Notes under the pieces: generated by a model
What the model saw: only the letters and a program-made list of their open reading frames with translations
What the model was told of the DNA's origin: nothing
Database searches by the model: none
Part shown: positions 1-11,270 of the stretch, in pieces
Layout of the letters: each line of letters begins with the position of its first letter
How positions within the stretch are numbered: position 1 is the stretch's first letter
Made by a program: the position numbers and the translations under genes
Source: Colletes latitarsis
Taxonomy: Eukaryota > Arthropoda > Insecta > Hymenoptera > Colletidae
Assembly (NCBI RefSeq): GCF_051014445.1
Contig: NC_135143.1
Location: 5,518,001-5,582,000, forward strand
Direction of reading: 5' to 3'
DNA: 64,000 bases

Positions 1-58
1 TGGAAACTAAAGCCGCGCGGGGGTTATATGTATAAGAAAAACTTGTTCAGAATTACTA
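1..58 (-). repeat. Arm fragment of palindromic MITE family
   Basis: The first bases match the second arm of the palindromic element at 20738-21040 (shared words around 'aaactaaagccg' and 'aaaaacttgtt'). The element continues off the left edge, so its end cannot be seen. Orientation is given relative to arm 1 of that copy. Confidence 0.7.
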
Positions 59-719
59 AAATAACTGCACAAAAATAACTTTTTTTTATTGAAATCGCAT
101 CATTTATAAACATTTCAAGATGTTATATCAAATAGAAAAATTTTTAAATGATATGTAACAACCTGCCCGTATAATAACTTACCCCTCTCCCCTGATTTTG
201 TTCATTTGGAGGGTCAAGGAACGATTATTCTTGCAAATTGCTATCCGCAAAGAACAGATATCAGAAAATTTGAACCATTGAGAAATTGAGTCCAGCAAGA
301 CAGCAATTAACTCGGCTCATTGGCTCCCTTGTTGTCTTAATCTAATTGTAGTTGTCTCAACTGATAATGGGGATAGAGCGTAATGTAGCGCTCAGTTAGC
401 AATCCGGCTAGAGATCCCGACTTCCTTAATATACTTCCTTTCCTCGCAACAAACCGAAGATCTTATCGGCCGAGTTTCTCCGTATCTCACATTGTTTTCC
501 CTCGGGTTGTGACGCTCGTCGTCCCTTATTCCATTCCGTATGGTCAGTTCCGGCTATCCTTTCGTCTTCAAGAGGTTTATGGTCTGCGGGGGCGGAGGTG
601 TATCCCCGAGAAGTAGAAAACCGTGGTAAGGTTTCCCGCAAGGGCGTCGGTTTTTTTTCTACCAAGGAGACGCGTAAATCAACGATTCGAGCTGAAACGG
701 ATAGATTCTTGTTTCAAGT
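59..719. other. No gene recognised; moderately GC-rich from about 420
   Basis: AT-rich up to about 170, then mixed composition. Open frames run on both strands around 426-665 but show no recognisable domain and overlap each other. They may be 5' flank or intron of the repeat-containing frame that follows. Confidence 0.5.
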
Positions 720-882
720 TCGCTTAACCCCATCCCGTACTTTAACGAGTCTGACTCGTGACAAAGATTTTGGGCTAAACATAAATATCACGAACCAGAC
801 TCGCGAACAGAATGTCGGCTCAAACGTAAACATCACGAGCCAGGCTCACGGACAGCAAATCACTATCGTCATTGAGTTTTAG
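720..882 (+). CDS. Possible terminal exon with three 15-residue repeats
   Basis: I do not recognise this protein. The frame is open from at least 598 to a TAG at 880-882. A plausible 3' splice site (pyrimidine-rich 'attcttgtttcaag') ends at about 719, so I start the exon there rather than at the upstream ATG-less frame. From 753 the DNA repeats with a period of exactly 45 bp (units start at 753, 798 and 843). The repeat stays in frame and gives 15-residue units with cores LNINITNQ, NVNITSQ and QITIVIEF. The alternating hydrophobic pattern suggests short beta strands. The repeat phase and the clean stop right after the last strand argue for real coding sequence. The start, the upstream exons and the function are unknown. 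It could also be a gene relic. Confidence 0.35.
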
Positions 883-2494
883 TTCCTATCAGTACGCCAC
901 AAGAGTCGGTCACGCTTCTTACAACCTTTGTTACAAAGCAGTTTAGCATCAGTCTGGTTTGCTTACCGCGCGTTGACGCCTATCGTTTGGGCCCGGATTT
1001 CGTCGAGCTAAATGGTACGAGAAGGGGTTAAACACGCAAATTTGTCGAACACGTAATAACAAATACCCGTTATTATTTGTATCGACGAATTACTGTTGTT
1101 GTATCAATTTTCATTGGTATGTCATTGCTAATATTTACTAAAACAGAGTGCGCATTAATTGCTCGTAGTAATTAACAAGGTCCTGATATCGTTTATGGTG
1201 GCGATTTCATTTGAGCGAATTTTTGTTGTAGCAGATACAATTGATGCTTGAAAACAAATAAGTCGGTTATTATGAAAGTGGCTCGAATCATGAAACCAAA
1301 AAAATTGAGATTATGTGTTATATGATAGAAGAATCTTTTAAAAATGCAATAATTGATACATTCATTCATTCGATAAAATATTAAAAAATGGAAAACTTTG
1401 ATATCCACACTTTCAACATGGATTAAATATAATAATATATAAAAATCTCTATTTTATTAAGTTAGATGTTATTTATGCCAATTCATAAGACATAAGTTTC
1501 GATTAAATTATAATTTTCATTTTTTTTACAACGAACTATTAAATATGTGGTTAAATAGTTATTTCATAAATATTCAGACGGTAAATAAGGAATGCTTTTT
1601 AGTGAAAATAATATTTGTAAAGTATGTAAGATAAGTAAATGAAGTACATTATAGTTATTAATTACAGTAATAATTTATTGGTTTACGAAAAACGATAGGC
1701 AATAAATTATGCAAAAGGGGGGTAAACTAATGTAAACCGAATCTGATTTATGCGAAATCCGGTAATGTCTACTATTTATGAGATGGTTGGAAATTTTCTT
1801 GGTCAAAATGGTAAATAACAAGTTGTGTAGGTGTTTTCTGACCACCTAGGGAGCGGATCGGGCTTCAGAATTCTTCGTGAATCACCAGATACGAGAGATT
1901 AAATGGCAGGTAACTAAAAACGAGTGAGACCAGTACTTTCGACCTGTTGACAGCTTTGATCGTGGCATTGATGCTTTTGGGATACCTTGCCTGTTTTCTC
2001 ACGGAAATTAAAGACGAAAAATATAGCAATATTCTCTGGAAATAATAATAAACACCGCTAAAATATTCCTTTATTCTTAAAACTTCTTTAGATTATCACA
2101 TCGTAACATCTTTTCAAGAATTTCGAAAGTTTCTGCTGATCGATTTTAATCTGTAAGTGCATTGATCTCAAAAAGTATTTACAGTGAGTATAGAAAATAT
2201 TTGTTTGGCGAATAATTAACAAAGAATTTGTATAATTGTTTCATATTTGATTCTTTTAAACAGTTATACAAAAATTTGGTCCACAAATCCACAATTTCAT
2301 TGTAAATATAAATCGAAAATATTAATTGTAAAAATTGGAATTTAACAAATAACTCGTGTAAGATTTTTATTTCCACAATTTGGATTCTGGTAATTAATAC
2401 TGATTGAGATGTCCCTTACATAACCGATTGATATCAGAATTTAACTAGAATGCTGGTGAAAAGTCACAACCACAATGAACTGCCAAACAATTGG
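883..2494. other. AT-rich non-coding stretch
   Basis: I see no gene. GC rises a little at 890-1030 and 1830-2000, but neither patch has a convincing frame. Short frames at 1193-1408 and 2179-2376 (minus) are low-complexity and AT-driven. Confidence 0.6.
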
Positions 2495-2749
2495 TATTTA
2501 CACGAAGTAAAATATTTTTCTGCCTCTTATTAAATTAGCAGAATGTTCTTCTAACTCTGTAATCATAAATAGGGGGAAAGACGACCAGTACCGACTCTTA
2601 ATGAGATTTGTAACAGAAAAGAGTTTGAAAGTATCAAAGTTAGTTACGAAACATTTTGTGTCGCCAAAGGAGTTACTTATTAAAACGTTTTCACGGAATA
2701 GTGATATTTGAATACTCTGTTGTTTTTATTTACACGAAGTAAAATATTT
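2495..2749 (+). repeat. ~205-bp duplicated segment flanked by 23-bp direct repeats
   Basis: The words at 2495-2517 and 2727-2749 are identical (begin 'tatttacacgaag'). Between them lies a segment whose inverted relative sits at 7917-8122, and the homology stops at about the direct repeats. That is the arrangement left by insertion with a long target-site duplication. On the plus strand the segment is open from 2511 to a TGA at 2709-2711 (66 codons), with the peptide words SLKVSKLVTKHF and IKTFSRNSDI. The relative ends at the equivalent TGA. No poly-A tail or terminal repeat is visible. It may be a retroposed gene fragment or part of a low-copy mobile element. Confidence 0.6.
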
Positions 2750-3032
2750 TGCATTATTACACGTGAAAAATGTTTCACAAACAAATCATTATAACATTTG
2801 CAATCAAGCTGCATAATTTTGAAGGAAGTTGTAGGATTGAAAAATACTAACCAGAGAAATATATTAGAATCACAAAGATGCGATAGAATTCAAAGTTATT
2901 CCCATCGGGCAACAAAATGGCGGACCGCCTGAAGCACCGACCGTCAGACTTTGATTATAGGGTCATTATTGACATCGCGACAACTTCAATGATCGCGGTT
3001 ATACATAATGCAAGCTGGGCGTAACAACCATC

Positions 3033-3348
3033 TATGCTTTTAGTAGTCTTTTGCACGCACAGGGCAAGTGTAATATCCTTCATAAAAAGTAACTGTATAC
3101 ACATACAAAAACGCACATGTCTCCAGTAATGTTTAAGGATCCAGATTCTAGATAACTGTAAAATTGACAGATTGAATAAAGTAACTACGAACACGTTATT
3201 TTGTTGAGTGTTTCCCAGCACCTAGGCTTTTAGTAGTCTTTTGCACGCGTATAGCAAGTGTAATGTCCTTCATAAGAAGTAAGCAAGAAACGTACGTGTT
3301 TTCAGTACTGTCTAAGGATCCAAATTCTAAATACAGTAAAATTCCGAT
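3033..3348. repeat. Two-unit tandem duplication, period ~190 bp
   Basis: A shared block starts at 3037 and again at 3227 ('cttttagtagtcttttgcac'). Both units continue through a 'taaggatcca' word and end near 'acagtaaaatt' or 'aactgtaaaatt'. A third partial relative of the tail ('gtaaaatttacacattgaat') is at about 3970-4010. Identity looks moderate, so the duplication is not recent. Confidence 0.7.
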
Positions 3349-3445
3349 TATCCAGCATACTCGGGACTGAGGCAATGCCGGAAAATCAAATATGTCGAAT
3401 AATTGGACTACACATGAAGTGATAAAAACAAAGAATATAATCACA
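3343..3445 (+). mobile_element. Possible pogo/Tigger-type terminal fragment
   Basis: The segment begins 'acagtaaaattccgattatc', like the CAGT...CGATTATCC ends of Tigger/pogo elements known from animals. No matching opposite end or transposase is visible. The call rests on the terminal motif only. Confidence 0.3.
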
Positions 3446-3551
3446 AACGAAGTATACGAGTGGACCTTACATCCAACGTATTTTTTCGGCCCATTTTTCG
3501 CAATATTACCGACAGGTTACAGAAATGAACACAAGGGGAAATGAGATAGAA

Positions 3552-3742
3552 AATGAAATTACAGAAACATTTCTGGCCACATATTATATTCTCGGGGATA
3601 TGTGTAGTCACCAAAAATTATTGTAATTGACTCTTGCAACCAAAAATAATTTTTTCAAAACGATTTAAAATTTTTTAATTTCATCGAAAAATTTCTCCAC
3701 CTATCGATTTTTCTAAAAACTTCATTTTTAATTTTTAATAAA
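3552..3742 (-). repeat. Truncated copy of the large TA-flanked repeat
   Basis: This contains the family's internal words (ttctggccacatattatatt, a diverged gtaattgactcttgcaacc, and the gatttttctaaaaa tail) in minus orientation relative to the copy at 21062. Both terminal inverted repeats are missing and it is more diverged than the other copies, so it is an old fragment. Confidence 0.75.
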
Positions 3743-4019
3743 CCCAACCATTGGTAATGTAGTAATACAATTAATTAATAAAAAATAAAATATATAAAAT
3801 TCCTACGCTTTATTCGTCAACTGTTTAGTATCGACGTCACCACTGGATCCATGCGGCTGAGACTTTGTTTGTGTGAAACATAATCCGTAACATTTACCGA
3901 AGAATAGTCGGGGTAAATAAACTTAAACCGTAAGCGTAAACCGGGTTCCTGATAATCGGAATTCTGCTGTAACAGTAAAATTTACACATTGAATAAAATA
4001 ATATCGGGTACGCGTAATT

Positions 4020-4440
4020 TCGTTCAGTTTCTCTAGCGTCCTCCAAAATGGCCGTCCGAGGGGGGTTAATAGTTGACTGTGCGTACGCAGATATGGGTAA
4101 CGCCGCGCAAGGCTTTGCCGCGCTAATAAATACTTCAAGCAGAAAATCGTACGCTTCTTTACGAGCGTGGCAGCTTCGCTGCAGTCTCTGGTATTCCGGT
4201 CTACCTGACAAGTGCTCGAGGCGCGCGGCGTACTAATGATAACTAACGGGCGTTCGAGAACAAAGGATTGGAATAAATTTTCGGCGGTCGACAATGCGCG
4301 GGAGGGGTCGTTGCTTATTTTCTGGCGTTTACGGACGTCGATGCTAATCTCGATGCGAGAAACTCCGGCCCTACGGGAGATCCCCGGCTGCCGGCTTTTT
4401 CATAGGCCGGCCATCTGACATCCAGCTTCCACGGCAAAGG
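4020..4440. other. GC-rich island, no gene recognised
   Basis: This is CpG-containing sequence in AT-rich surroundings. Frames are open on both strands at once, which points to composition rather than coding. It could be regulatory DNA or an unrecognised exon. Confidence 0.4.
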
Positions 4441-6000
4441 AATCTCGAGTGCGGCTCAGCCTGAATTATGCTAATGCCCTCACCCACGTTACCGATTCAC
4501 GGTCGTATTTACGAACGTCTTGCATAGCTATACGTACTCGTTCCTCTCTCTTGTATCAGTGTCAATACGTTTCGAACGAGTAATCGTATTTCTTCTAACA
4601 CGTTCTCCCGCTGAGTGTATTGTCTTATTTCGTGAAAAGTGTACCTATGCTCGCGTCAGATCCGTCCAAGTTCGATACGAGAGAAAAATGGTCAATTGAG
4701 ACGCGACGGGCGAAAGAAATTCGATATGGAAAAGAACGAGCAAGATGGAATCATTGTTTCGGGTAATGCATGGTACAGCTTCCATTCAGTTACAGAATTG
4801 AGCGTATTATGTAAACTGGACATACATTTTTGTTTCAAAAATTTTTTTTGTTATAGGGACGATTTATAGAAGAAAAATGTCACCGTAGATTTTGTTAAAT
4901 GGTGATGTAAATTGTTTATTATTTGGATAGTTTCTATCATAGTGAGTAGTATTTACTTTAATTGTTTCTTTTTCGTTATCGTGCATGGTTAAATAATTAT
5001 GGCGAAAAATTTGTTCCCAAAGGAAACTTCGTGATAGAAAACAAAGACTATCTTCTTTTTTGGTTTATAACAAATTATCTTGTCTCATTTTATAAAAACT
5101 ATAAATATTCTTCACAATCGTTGACATTTGATAATATAGAAACGATGAAAGTGAAATTATACGAAACATTAAAAATATACGAGAATGAAAAAATAATATA
5201 AACGATGGAGCAAATGGCGCACGTAAAGAAATGCAAAGTGACTGTTTAACATTCTACCTTTTTTTTTTTGTTTTTTTCTTCGAGAGAAATACTGTTTCAT
5301 TTCGTTAAAAGTCTAGACATAGCTTCCATTCATCGAATCTTGACAAAAGAATGGACGAGGAAGTAGTGCGTATGGAAATGAGAAAATTAGGGTTACTATT
5401 ATGTAAATGGTGCAAACACAATGGACTAAATATCTTGTAAGAAAGAGGACCGGATATTTAATGCGCGCAAGGAAATAAGCAGGGGGAAAATGTAGTACAA
5501 GAAAATAAGAAAAGAAAGCTCGAAGAAAATTTGAAATGATAATTAAGTAGACGTTATTTATTGTAGCAGTGTTATGTAAAGTGTGGCATTTGAAATATTT
5601 AAATTATTTGTTTGAAGTTGGTTGCAGGATAAATGGACGATTTCGACTCGAAAATTAACATTTTTTCACTTCCCCTCTTTACAATATAAGTATTATGAAG
5701 TATATATTAACCTATTCGTAATTAAATAAACATTGTAGTTGACACATCTGTCTATATTGTACGAAGCCTTCTGTCGCGTTTCTTACACATACTTTGAAAT
5801 TTTTGCGTTCAATTTTGTTGAAACTTTCTGAGTTCTGGTCTTTTCGATTTTCAATTTTCTTGAACCGCACAGCAGATATTTAAAATTACTACTGTCGTTT
5901 CGTTACATGAATTTTCATAAAGTAAATCGAGACTAATTTCTGAAGATTTGAAAAAGGAACGGAACGAAAATTACTAACGTTAAAAACTAAGAATCGTATT
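4441..6000. other. AT-rich stretch, no convincing gene
   Basis: A lysine- and tyrosine-rich frame at 4962-5201 (+) has no recognisable domain and typical background composition. A run of T occurs near 5261-5275. No repeat or RNA gene was identified. Confidence 0.5.
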
Positions 6001-6665
6001 AGTTTTCCCAAGCCCCTCTGATATAAATTATGGTTAGTCGTTTCAAAGTGCTACGGGATGTCAAAGGACATACCGTGTTCAGTGTTTTATTCTTCCGCGA
6101 GTCGATAAATATGCCACGGGTCCAGGTGTCAAGGAACACTCCGCCGCGAAAGTTTCAAGACGGCGTCTGCTCGCCAGCTTTGCCATTCTTCCCTTCTTCC
6201 AGAAACACGAAGAAGGGAGGACGAGGGGAGGGGACGTGATTTCGGAAACCTGGACCGACACGACAAACAGAACGTTCGGGTCCTTCTGGCCTGTTTCATG
6301 CGCGAACACGCACCGAAACGTGCAGGAAGCTCGACCAACCGAGCTACCGTATCACGCATCTCCATCCGTTTCCTTCAAATTTTGCACGTGTGTCACGTGC
6401 CTTTTCTGGTATTATATCATGCGCACCAGACACCAACGAATGCCAGTTTTCTTTTTTCTCCTCCCCCCGGAAAAATGCCCACCTTTTTCACCGACAGTAA
6501 TCTTTGGAACTTCTCGCTAAACGAGATCTATATGTCTGTAACAGACACGTTTCTTTATTATCCTACAAATCAAGAAAGTAGGTACTCAAATGTTTGTCGA
6601 TTATTAGAACAAACAGTACGTGTGAATTAGATTGTAGCACCTCCAATATTAGAAAAAAAGTCAAG
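6001..6665. other. GC-rich island, no gene recognised
   Basis: GC and CpG are raised from about 6030 to 6500. Overlapping frames lie on both strands (for example 6079-6365 minus and 6236-6630 plus) without domain features. It is treated as a composition island. Confidence 0.4.
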
Positions 6666-6668
6666 TTT

Positions 6669-7395
6669 ATCTCTGAAATGATACACTGGAGGTCCTTTTA
6701 CAAACTAAATACTTGAATGTATCTAATTTAATTTTTACAGAACTTTTTATGTATTGAAAGTGTGCACAAATCACATCAAACTTGAAAATTCTCAGTGTAC
6801 CGTTCGATGCTAAAAAGAATATAATATTATTGTATCGTAAGTGTGAATGATATGTCACAATGTGAAATATGTCACCGATTGAGTCAAAGTGTGCGCAAAC
6901 TACGCCACACTTGAAAGATCCCAGTGTGTCATTCTAGGGTTAATGTTAACCCCTTAACGCTCATATTTTTCAGGTTAACCAAGAATGATCAGTTTTCTTT
7001 ATTGGATTTGTTTCTAAAAATGCGGTTTTTGTTAATTACAATGTTGTATCTAACGTATAATTTGAAGGAAAATAAATATCATCCCTTAAACCGTCAGATT
7101 AAACAAATATCGTTTTTCAAAGCAGTTAAACTCGGGCATGAACGTTAAGGGGTTAAAAAGAATAAAATATAGTATCGTAAGTGTGAATGATATGTCACCA
7201 ATTGAGTTAAAATGTGCACAAACTACGTCAAATTTGAAAGATCCCAGTGTGCCTTTTGGTAGTCTGAAAAAACAGTTTGCTATTCCAAAGTTAATGTTAA
7301 AAAGAATAAAATGTCGTATCGTAGGTACGAATGATACGATATATCATAATGTGAAATAATATGTCACCGATTGAATCAAAGTATGAAACGACACA
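6669..7395. repeat. Tandem array of ~144-bp units, interrupted by a TTAA MITE
   Basis: Four units are visible: a diverged first unit (about 6669-6812), 6813-6949, 7157-7300 (144 bp) and a truncated last unit from 7301. Shared words are 'gtatcgtaagtgtgaatgat', 'gtgcacaaact' and 'ttgaaagatcccagtgtg'. The array would be continuous without the 203-bp insertion at 6950-7152. Confidence 0.85.
6950..7152. mobile_element. 203-bp TTAA-flanked MITE (piggyBac-type)
   Basis: TTAA at 6946-6949 and again at 7153-7156 flanks a segment that starts CCCCTTAACG and ends CGTTAAGGGG, giving terminal inverted repeats. The neighbouring tandem unit carries the uninterrupted site at 7291-7310 (ttaatgttaaaaagaataaa), with a single TTAA. 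This is a direct empty-site comparison proving insertion with TTAA duplication. The insert is too short to code for a transposase. Precise TTAA duplication is the hallmark of piggyBac-superfamily transposition. Confidence 0.92.
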
Positions 7396-7916
7396 GTCTC
7401 GTGCAGACTCCGCCCCTACTTTCGTATCATTTGTCATGAACGTTTACATTTATGTATGGGCGTGACTAGGATAACCCGGGAAAGGCTCGCCGTAATGGAT
7501 ATGTAAATCTGTAATTTAATTGCGTCGTTGAATAATAAGTCATTTAGTCGCCAAAACACACGCTGGAAACGAACTTCCCGTAATGGAAAGCCTCTCCCAT
7601 TCAGGTAGAAACGTATTCGCCGTGCGTATAGAGCAGTTTTAATGAAAATGTAACTTTTGCTCAACTTTAATCGAAGATCTTACGTATTCGCATAAATATC
7701 ACCCGCCAAAACTTCGGGACGCCGAGGCTTATCGAGCTCAAATTTTCCGAGTAGCTTAGTCGCTAAGTAACTTGACTAATAATGGAAAATTCCAAGAAGC
7801 TCATAAATATTTTCATGGAACCGATTAGCTATACATCGTGGCAGAGAACGAATAAAACCCTTAGCGCATGCATACGCGAACACACACAGGGAGAGAAAAG
7901 GGAGAAATATATGTAA
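7396..7916. other. No gene recognised
   Basis: Mixed composition with a minus-strand frame at 7434-7664 that has no recognisable feature. No repeat structure was seen. Confidence 0.5.
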
Positions 7917-8122
7917 CAACGGAGCATTCAAATATCGCTATTCCGTGAAAACGTTTTAATACGTAACTCCTTTGGCAACTCAAAGTGTTTCGTAACTAAC
8001 TTTGATACTTTTAAACTCTCTTCTGTTACAAATCCCGTTAACAGTCGGCACTGATTGTCTTTTCCTTCTATTTATGATTACGGAGTTAGACGAATATTCC
8101 AATCTGCTAATTTAATAGGCGT
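7917..8122 (-). repeat. Inverted relative of the 2.5-kb duplicated segment
   Basis: Read on the minus strand this matches 2523-2723 closely over about 200 bp, including the coding-like words VSKLVTKHF and IKTFSRNSDI and the same terminal TGA. One indel and two in-frame stops upstream show it is not an intact gene here. No 23-bp direct repeat flanks this copy, so it may be the older of the two. Confidence 0.7.
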
Positions 8123-8275
8123 AATTTAATATTTTGGAAAAGGAATCTTCGAACGCGTAAAGCACAGAATGGTGGGGACGTTCTGAAAAATGAAAAGTAC
8201 TTTTGCTAATGTTCTTGCTATCCATTGGAGCAATTGTAAAGCAGTCGATTATAGAACGTGGGTAATAAAAAAGGA

Positions 8276-8773
8276 ATGTATCTGACGAATATTGAATTTT
8301 TAATGAAACGCTATAGGAAACATTTATTACGTCTTTTGTTACTTGTAAATGATAATGAAATCGAAGTCTTCGGATTTGATTGGAAACTTAAATGAAAATG
8401 CTGCATCACCGGACCAATCATGGAACAATGTACGTTGGTTGTGTTATACTAAAGCGAGTATGGAATATCTTGCTCGATACGTTGAATAGCGATGATGAAA
8501 TTGAAATTGATAATGCAACAATGGAAGATAGAGCGCGCAGTGTACCGGGATTCGAAGACAGCTACCATGAAAACATTTATAAATAGTTAAAAGTCAATGA
8601 AAATAACTCTGGTAATAAAATTTTAAACGATGTTGGAATTGTGTCGTGAATTCTTAATGCAGAGTATATTTGACTTCGAACAGAAAATAGAAGAAAACAC
8701 TGCTATTTCACGAAGCCCTGGAGCTCAAAGGGTCTTTGATGTTTTGTTAAAATGGACAAAAACATCGAATTAA
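8276..8773 (+). pseudogene. Coding-like stretch broken across frames
   Basis: Successive short frames look protein-like although no family is recognised. They are: 8276-8395 (39 codons, contains LLLLVNDNEIEVFGFDW); a second frame ending at 8489 (contains SWNNVRWLCYTKASMEYLA); a third frame ending at 8586 (contains DDEIEIDNATMEDRARSVPG); and 8630-8773 (47 codons, contains FDFEQKIEENTAISRSPG). The hand-over between frames suggests frameshifts in a decayed gene or old element. Alternatively these are unrelated small ORFs. No splice signals clearly join them. Confidence 0.3.
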
Positions 8774-9742
8774 ATAGGTTCCATGCAAATATTTTATATT
8801 GTAAGAATTACAAAACTTATTTGTATCTGGAACTGTTCAATGCGTGCGTTGATGTCTCTAATAAAAATTTATTTCTGTTACATAATACATTTATTATTAT
8901 TCGTTAAAATTAACTGGGGTTTTCACTCTGCCATTACGCAGTTTGTATTTACATATTTACTTATAAAAATCCTACTTTACGTTGCACGTGAAATTAATTT
9001 TTATTTAAATCTAAAGCGGTCAATTTAAATTTGATATAAGCAATCTTTATTTTCTGATGATACAAACAAAGATACAAAGTTTGTAAGATATAAGTTGCTC
9101 ATTTGGAAACTTTGCATCTAAATATCTAAAAAAAAATATTAAATATAAAATTTTGTCAGTTTCAAAGGGAATATACAACTATCTTATTTATTTTCTATTC
9201 GTTGAGTGTTTTCAAGATCATTTGTAGATCAACTTTGCTCTTTTAAATAGAAACCTATATTCTTGTTTGGATAAAATTTTACAGTAAGTTGAGTAAATTT
9301 TCTCGAATAATAAAAATTGTAGATTCACTCGCAAACTAATTTCCATTTACGTTTCATTTATTTTATTTGTAAATTAGAATATTTTAGTAAAATTAAACAT
9401 TAATAGAAGACATTAATAGAAGACTGTCCAACCTACAACAGACTGATGAACAGATTAAAAATGAAAAGGTGACTACACCAAGCACTAAACAATGATATAA
9501 ATAACATAAGAAAAATACTGACATTTTGCAGAATAACAAACATAACAGAGAAAATATAAAGGAAAAAGAACAAAAAATAAAATAAGGATTACATAAAACA
9601 TAAAAACTATAGTTAAAGACCAAGCAATCGGTGCTGTTGCAAAATTCAAAAAAAAAAGAGTGTAAAAATATTATTCGTTAATCGTGAGTAAATTTGAGAC
9701 AAAGTGCGTAATACGTAATTCTAGCGAAAGGAGTTAAAAGAT
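8774..9742. other. AT-rich stretch, nothing recognised
   Basis: Very AT-rich with low-complexity frames on both strands. A 14-bp word (acattaatagaaga) is directly repeated near 9400. No gene, RNA or mobile-element end was seen. Confidence 0.6.
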
Positions 9743-10156
9743 ATGTCGACGAGTAGATCCAGAGTCTGGAAAGACTTAATGTGTGTCCAGTATATCGTAT
9801 GTTGCGAGCAGAAGGGAAGTCCTTTGCTTCCGATAAACTCTAAAACCGATTTCGCCCACCTCGGTACTCATGTCAAGCACAAGGAACAGAATCAGCTCAA
9901 GTTGATTCGTGTACAAAGAATTCATTTCCGTGGTACAGAAAAATACGGCGTTCGTGCATTGTGCTCGGAGCACTGTAAGGAGCTTTCGCATTTACATATT
10001 CCATTTCGAATCCAAGAAGAAAAGGTATCCAATACGAAGCTCAGAAGTCCTCCAAGGGTGGAAATAATACCGTACGAGGCCTTAGTCGATCGTTCCTTTC
10101 GAAAGAAGACGAGTAAACCATTATCGACGTTTCGTGTACGCGTGCCGTGCAGTTGA
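9743..10156 (+). CDS. Unrecognised 137-codon open frame
   Basis: This is the longest non-transposase frame of this part of the window. It starts with ATG at 9743, and base composition rises from the AT-rich background at that point. The product has several cysteines (CVQYIVCCEQ near the N-terminus; ALCSEHC in the middle) and a basic C-terminal part (VDRSFRKKTSKP). There is no signal peptide, membrane segment or domain that I can name. Minus-strand frames overlap it. It may be a single exon, an orphan gene or chance. No repeat homology was seen inside it. Confidence 0.25.
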   Translation: MSTSRSRVWKDLMCVQYIVCCEQKGSPLLPINSKTDFAHLGTHVKHKEQNQLKLIRVQRIHFRGTEKYGVRALCSEHCKELSHLHIPFRIQEEKVSNTKLRSPPRVEIIPYEALVDRSFRKKTSKPLSTFRVRVPCS

Positions 10157-11270
10157 TTTCCTTCGACTATTATTTCCTATAAGGTGCATTGAAACCATGA
10201 GACGAAAGACGTCCCACGTGGATGAGAAATTATGGTTCGTCAAACGATTCGCGTGGCCTTTTCGCTTTCGTCGAACAGATCGCTGTTTGGCACCGACAAA
10301 GAAATCGAAACAAGTTTTCCATTGATTTTTCGTCTCAAATGGTCCGTAAACTAGCTCCGTGGAACAATGCCAAACTATCCAATAGGGTCGAACAAAATAT
10401 AGGGGTAGATTTTTGCTGTGTAATTCGCAACTTTTAATTCGTTGGCGAAAGTTGCCTTGTATAATGGTATTTAAGCGGCTACAATCTGAACTTGATCAAC
10501 AAATTTAAGTTTTTTGAGGGTTTTACAATTTGTATAATTTTATTATTTTCTGAAATTTTAGAACTAATTTTGAAACTTGAAATATTTTATTAAGAACTGT
10601 TTAAATTTTAAAGCGGTTTTGGAAAAGAAAGGAGAGAGAAACAAACAGTCACGCGAGTACTTGCGAGAGAGTGTAGTCCTTTCTTGGTGAGTGCAGAAGA
10701 TGTTGCCACAACTTAAAGCTGTTTCTTCGTTTCAAATGCAGATATCAGTTTTTGTGATTCTGGAACTACGTACGATGAAAAAACTAATGGTTGGAGTAAA
10801 TGTTATACAGTTTGGCAAGAGCTATTCAAATAATACAAAATTTATACCACTTTCCATTTTAATAAATCAAGGAAAATTTAAATAATCTCTTTTTCCTCCT
10901 ATCAATCGCCTTAAAAGAATTTATTAGTATTCTGAAATGTTTAATTTAGAAAGAAAATGGAATTGATATATTTCATTTCTGAGAAAACAATTTTGTCAAT
11001 TTTTGTGATTTCATTTTAACCATTATGAACCCATAGACCGCAGATGAAGTTTTATTAACCTTTCTACCACTCGAGTATAGCCATCTCCTGCCATTAACTC
11101 CGTTTTACAAAGAAACAAGATTATTTATTATCTTAAGGATATAACAAAATTGACACGCAAAACATTTAAAAAATCTGTTTAAAAGAGTAAAAAATTAAAA
11201 CTTCTGTGCCTCCTCAAAAATTGTTTCGATAGAAACCATTTACAGACCTAATCTGATAGAATAAAGGCGA
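10157..11270. other. No gene recognised
   Basis: Mixed to AT-rich. Small frames at 10134-10437 and 10691-10885 have no recognisable features. Confidence 0.5.
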
